This document shows, piece by piece, positions 62,407 to 64,000 of a stretch of DNA of 64,000 nt. A model generated the notes under the pieces. The model saw nothing but the letters and a program-made list of their open reading frames with translations. It was not told the DNA's origin and searched no databases. The stretch lies in the NCBI RefSeq assembly GCF_001905795.1, contig NZ_LIXJ01000004.1, positions 302,408 to 366,407 of the forward strand, given 5' to 3'. Position numbers and translations under genes: made by a program. This DNA comes from Streptomyces sp. CB01580 (lineage in GTDB: Bacteria; Actinomycetota; Actinomycetes; Streptomycetales; Streptomycetaceae). Position 1 is the stretch's first letter. Every line of letters begins with the position of its first letter.

Positions 62407-62789
62407 CCGCGGGCGTACCTGACAGCGGTACGCGCGAGCGGTACACGCACGCGGTACGGGTCGGCAGCAGACACCGGGGCGGGGAGCGCCCGCCCGGTAC
62501 GGGCCCGGAGCGAGGTACGAAGCCTCGCTCCGGGCCCGTACCTCTTCGCGTGACGACATGTGCGCCAGGGTCCCCGTATGCCGCCGCCTCGGGGGTCGCC
62601 ATGCGGCCGAACGAGTGGCTCCTGGCCGGCTCCTGGGCGCACGGCGGCGGAATTCAGGAGACTGGCCGTCAACGCGAAGGTGGGCGCCCGACCGTTTGTA
62701 CCGAACGTCGATTTCCGGCCACAACACAACGCCCCTTACGCTGCACCACATCAGTCACCAACAGTCGGCCGGGAGAGAAGGGCGACAAC
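62407..62789. other. Intergenic region with terminator and CGGTAC repeats
   Basis: No gene is supported in these ~380 bp. CGGTAC recurs several times at 62425-62500, followed by a strong hairpin, then a region holding the promoter of the H1-like gene. Confidence 0.5.
62496..62542 (+). terminator. 20-bp-stem hairpin terminator after DinB gene
   Basis: GGTACGGGCCCGGAGCGAGG is repeated as its exact complement at 62523-62542 around a TACGAAG loop, followed by TCTTCG. It is ~90 nt past the DinB-family stop. Confidence 0.8.
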
Positions 62790-63806
62790 ATGACCCCCGA
62801 GACCAGCACACTTGGCACCATCGATGCCACAACTTCCCTGTTGCAGGAGGAACTTCCTCGTCTGGAGCAGCACCAGCAGAACCTGCAGAACGAACTCGCC
62901 GCCGTCACCGAGCGGCTGGAGTCGGTGCGCACCGCGCTGACGGCGCTGCGCGCGCTGTCCTCCACCGCCGCCCCGTCCTCGGACGCGGCGCCGCGGGCGA
63001 TCGAGACCACGACCGCCTCGGAGCAGAAGAACGCCGAAGCCACGGACGTCGCCGAGGTCGGTGCGACCGACGGGGCCGACAAGGCACCGGCGAGCGCTGC
63101 CGCTCCTCTGATTCCGCAGCAGGCGCAGGAGTCCGTCGACGCCGTCGCCCCCGCACAGGCCCCGCAGGATCCTCAGGACTCGCAGGAGTCGCAGGTGCAG
63201 GCGGAGGTTCCGGAGGAGGAGCGTACGGAATCCGCGCCGGAGCAGGAGGCGGCTCCGTCTGCCGCACCCGCGCGACGCACCGCCGGTAAGGCAGCCGCGT
63301 CCAAGGGGCGCAAGCAGGCTGCGGCCAAGCCGAAGACCGAGCGCGCGCAGACGGCCAAGAAGGCCACCGGTTCCAGGGCCGCGGGTTCCAAGACCGCCAA
63401 GTCGGCTTCCGCGGCCAAGACGGTCGGAGCGAGCAAGACGACGGCTTCCGCCAAGGTTTCCGCCTCTGCCAAGGGTTCTGCTTCCGCCAAGGGCTCCGTT
63501 GCCGCCAAGGCGGCGAAGGACACCAAGGACACCAAGGACACCAAGCCGACCAGGGCCAAGGCGTCGAAGAAGACCGCGGCTCCCGCGCCGGCCGCCGACG
63601 ACAACGGCGGCCTCACCGAGATGGCCATCAAGGTGCTGGCCACGTTCGGCGACACCCCCGTCCGCGCTCGCGAGGTCACGAAGGCCCTGGGGCGTGAACT
63701 CACCCCCGGCAGCATCAACACCGTGCGCAGCACCCTCGACCGGCTCGTCGGCACCTCCCGCGCCCGCCGCGCCGGCCGGGGCCTCTACCAGGCTCCCGCC
63801 AACTGA
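62790..63806 (+). CDS. Lys/Ala-rich histone-H1-like protein with C-terminal winged helix
   Basis: A 338-residue protein in three parts: an N-terminal coiled coil (LLQEELPRLEQHQQNLQNEL, to res ~60), an acidic then strongly Lys/Ala-rich disordered middle (residues ~165-265 with SAKGSASAKGSV- and KDTKDTKDTK-type repeats like histone H1 tails), and a C-terminal winged helix (GGLTEMAIKVLATFGDTPVR, RLVGTSRARRAGRGLYQ). It should bind DNA non-specifically through the tail and oligomerise through the coiled coil. It is probably a nucleoid-associated or regulatory protein. ATG 62790 has GAAGGG 7 nt upstream. Confidence 0.75.
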   Translation: MTPETSTLGTIDATTSLLQEELPRLEQHQQNLQNELAAVTERLESVRTALTALRALSSTAAPSSDAAPRAIETTTASEQKNAEATDVAEVGATDGADKAPASAAAPLIPQQAQESVDAVAPAQAPQDPQDSQESQVQAEVPEEERTESAPEQEAAPSAAPARRTAGKAAASKGRKQAAAKPKTERAQTAKKATGSRAAGSKTAKSASAAKTVGASKTTASAKVSASAKGSASAKGSVAAKAAKDTKDTKDTKPTRAKASKKTAAPAPAADDNGGLTEMAIKVLATFGDTPVRAREVTKALGRELTPGSINTVRSTLDRLVGTSRARRAGRGLYQAPAN

Positions 63807-63900
63807 GCAGTCGGCCGGTTCACCAACCGGTCCTTCTCCCGCGCGCCTTCGGAAATCCGGGAACCTCAAAAGCCGGAAGTCCGCAAGTCCCGGGAGAACC

Positions 63901-64000
63901 CTACGCCAGGTTCCAGACCTTGGCCACCACGTACAGCGTGAGCAGGCTGGTCACGGCCGACCCGACGACGAGGAGCCAGGCCCAGGCGCCGCCGTCCTCG
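63901..64000 (-). pseudogene. 3' end of a proton-antiporter (MrpD/NuoN-like) membrane protein, apparently truncated
   Basis: The last 32 codons read EDGGAWAWLLVVGSAVTSLL and TLYVVAKVWNLA followed by TAG. That stretch matches the penultimate helix of MrpD/NuoN-type subunits, which normally continue (AKVWNLAFW...) for dozens of residues. Here the frame stops right after WNLA, so the protein seems to lose its final helices, or a frameshift or stop occurred. The rest lies beyond the window. Confidence 0.5.

Overview
The window looks like chromosomal DNA of a Streptomyces or close relative. The DNA is very GC-rich with strong third-position GC bias and frequent GTG or TTG starts. It carries an NsdA-like regulator, an ectoine-type ABC transporter, a secreted AA10 lytic polysaccharide monooxygenase, class E and class F sortases, a WhiJ-type regulator with DUF397 partners, and tRNA-Lys genes without an encoded CCA end.

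Layout. 0.1-10.7 kb: an NsdA-like regulator, a histidine phosphatase, a PAP2 membrane protein, then a three-gene nuclease / unknown / SF1 helicase module whose helicase gene lies between inverted copies of a ~200-bp repeat. A DUF2785 protein, a small conserved protein and a primase/polymerase-like protein follow, ending on tRNA-Lys copy 1. 10.9-22.5 kb: a secreted M6 metalloprotease, a PAS-GGDEF-EAL protein, a luciferase-like oxidoreductase, an EutA-like protein, a 2-hydroxyacid dehydrogenase, ehuBCDA for ectoine uptake and an IclR regulator. 22.6-28.9 kb: tRNA-Lys copy 2, a drug-efflux-type MFS protein, an LPMO, an SPFH protein, an NlpC/P60 peptidoglycan hydrolase and tRNA-Lys copy 3. 29.4-41.5 kb: a sortase F pair, an HAD phosphatase, a remnant aminoethylphosphonate locus (binding protein plus GntR, no transporter), Gfo/Idh/MocA, a YidC paralogue, an SSS symporter with DUF3311, sortase E, a SEC-C protein and a GNAT.

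41.5-56.6 kb is an accessory island with lower GC and laxer codon use. It reads as a defence island related to DISARM: a Vsr endonuclease, a C5-cytosine methyltransferase, a DrmA-like helicase, a DrmB-like DUF1998 protein, a NERD-domain SF1 helicase and a second SF1 helicase. A divergent operon encodes a giant sigma70-XRE-GHKL ATPase fusion, an unknown protein and a DUF6339 protein. No PLD-type DrmC is present. This is the most likely undescribed system in the window. Next to it (56.7-58.9 kb) is a WhiJ-type regulatory set: an anti-sigma-like ATPase, an XRE/DUF5753 regulator and two DUF397 proteins.

59-64 kb returns to ordinary chromosome: an LAETG cell-wall protein, an ArsR-like regulator with an MFS efflux protein, a DinB-family protein, a Lys/Ala-rich histone-H1-like protein with a C-terminal winged helix, and the end of a truncated Mrp-antiporter-like gene at the right edge.
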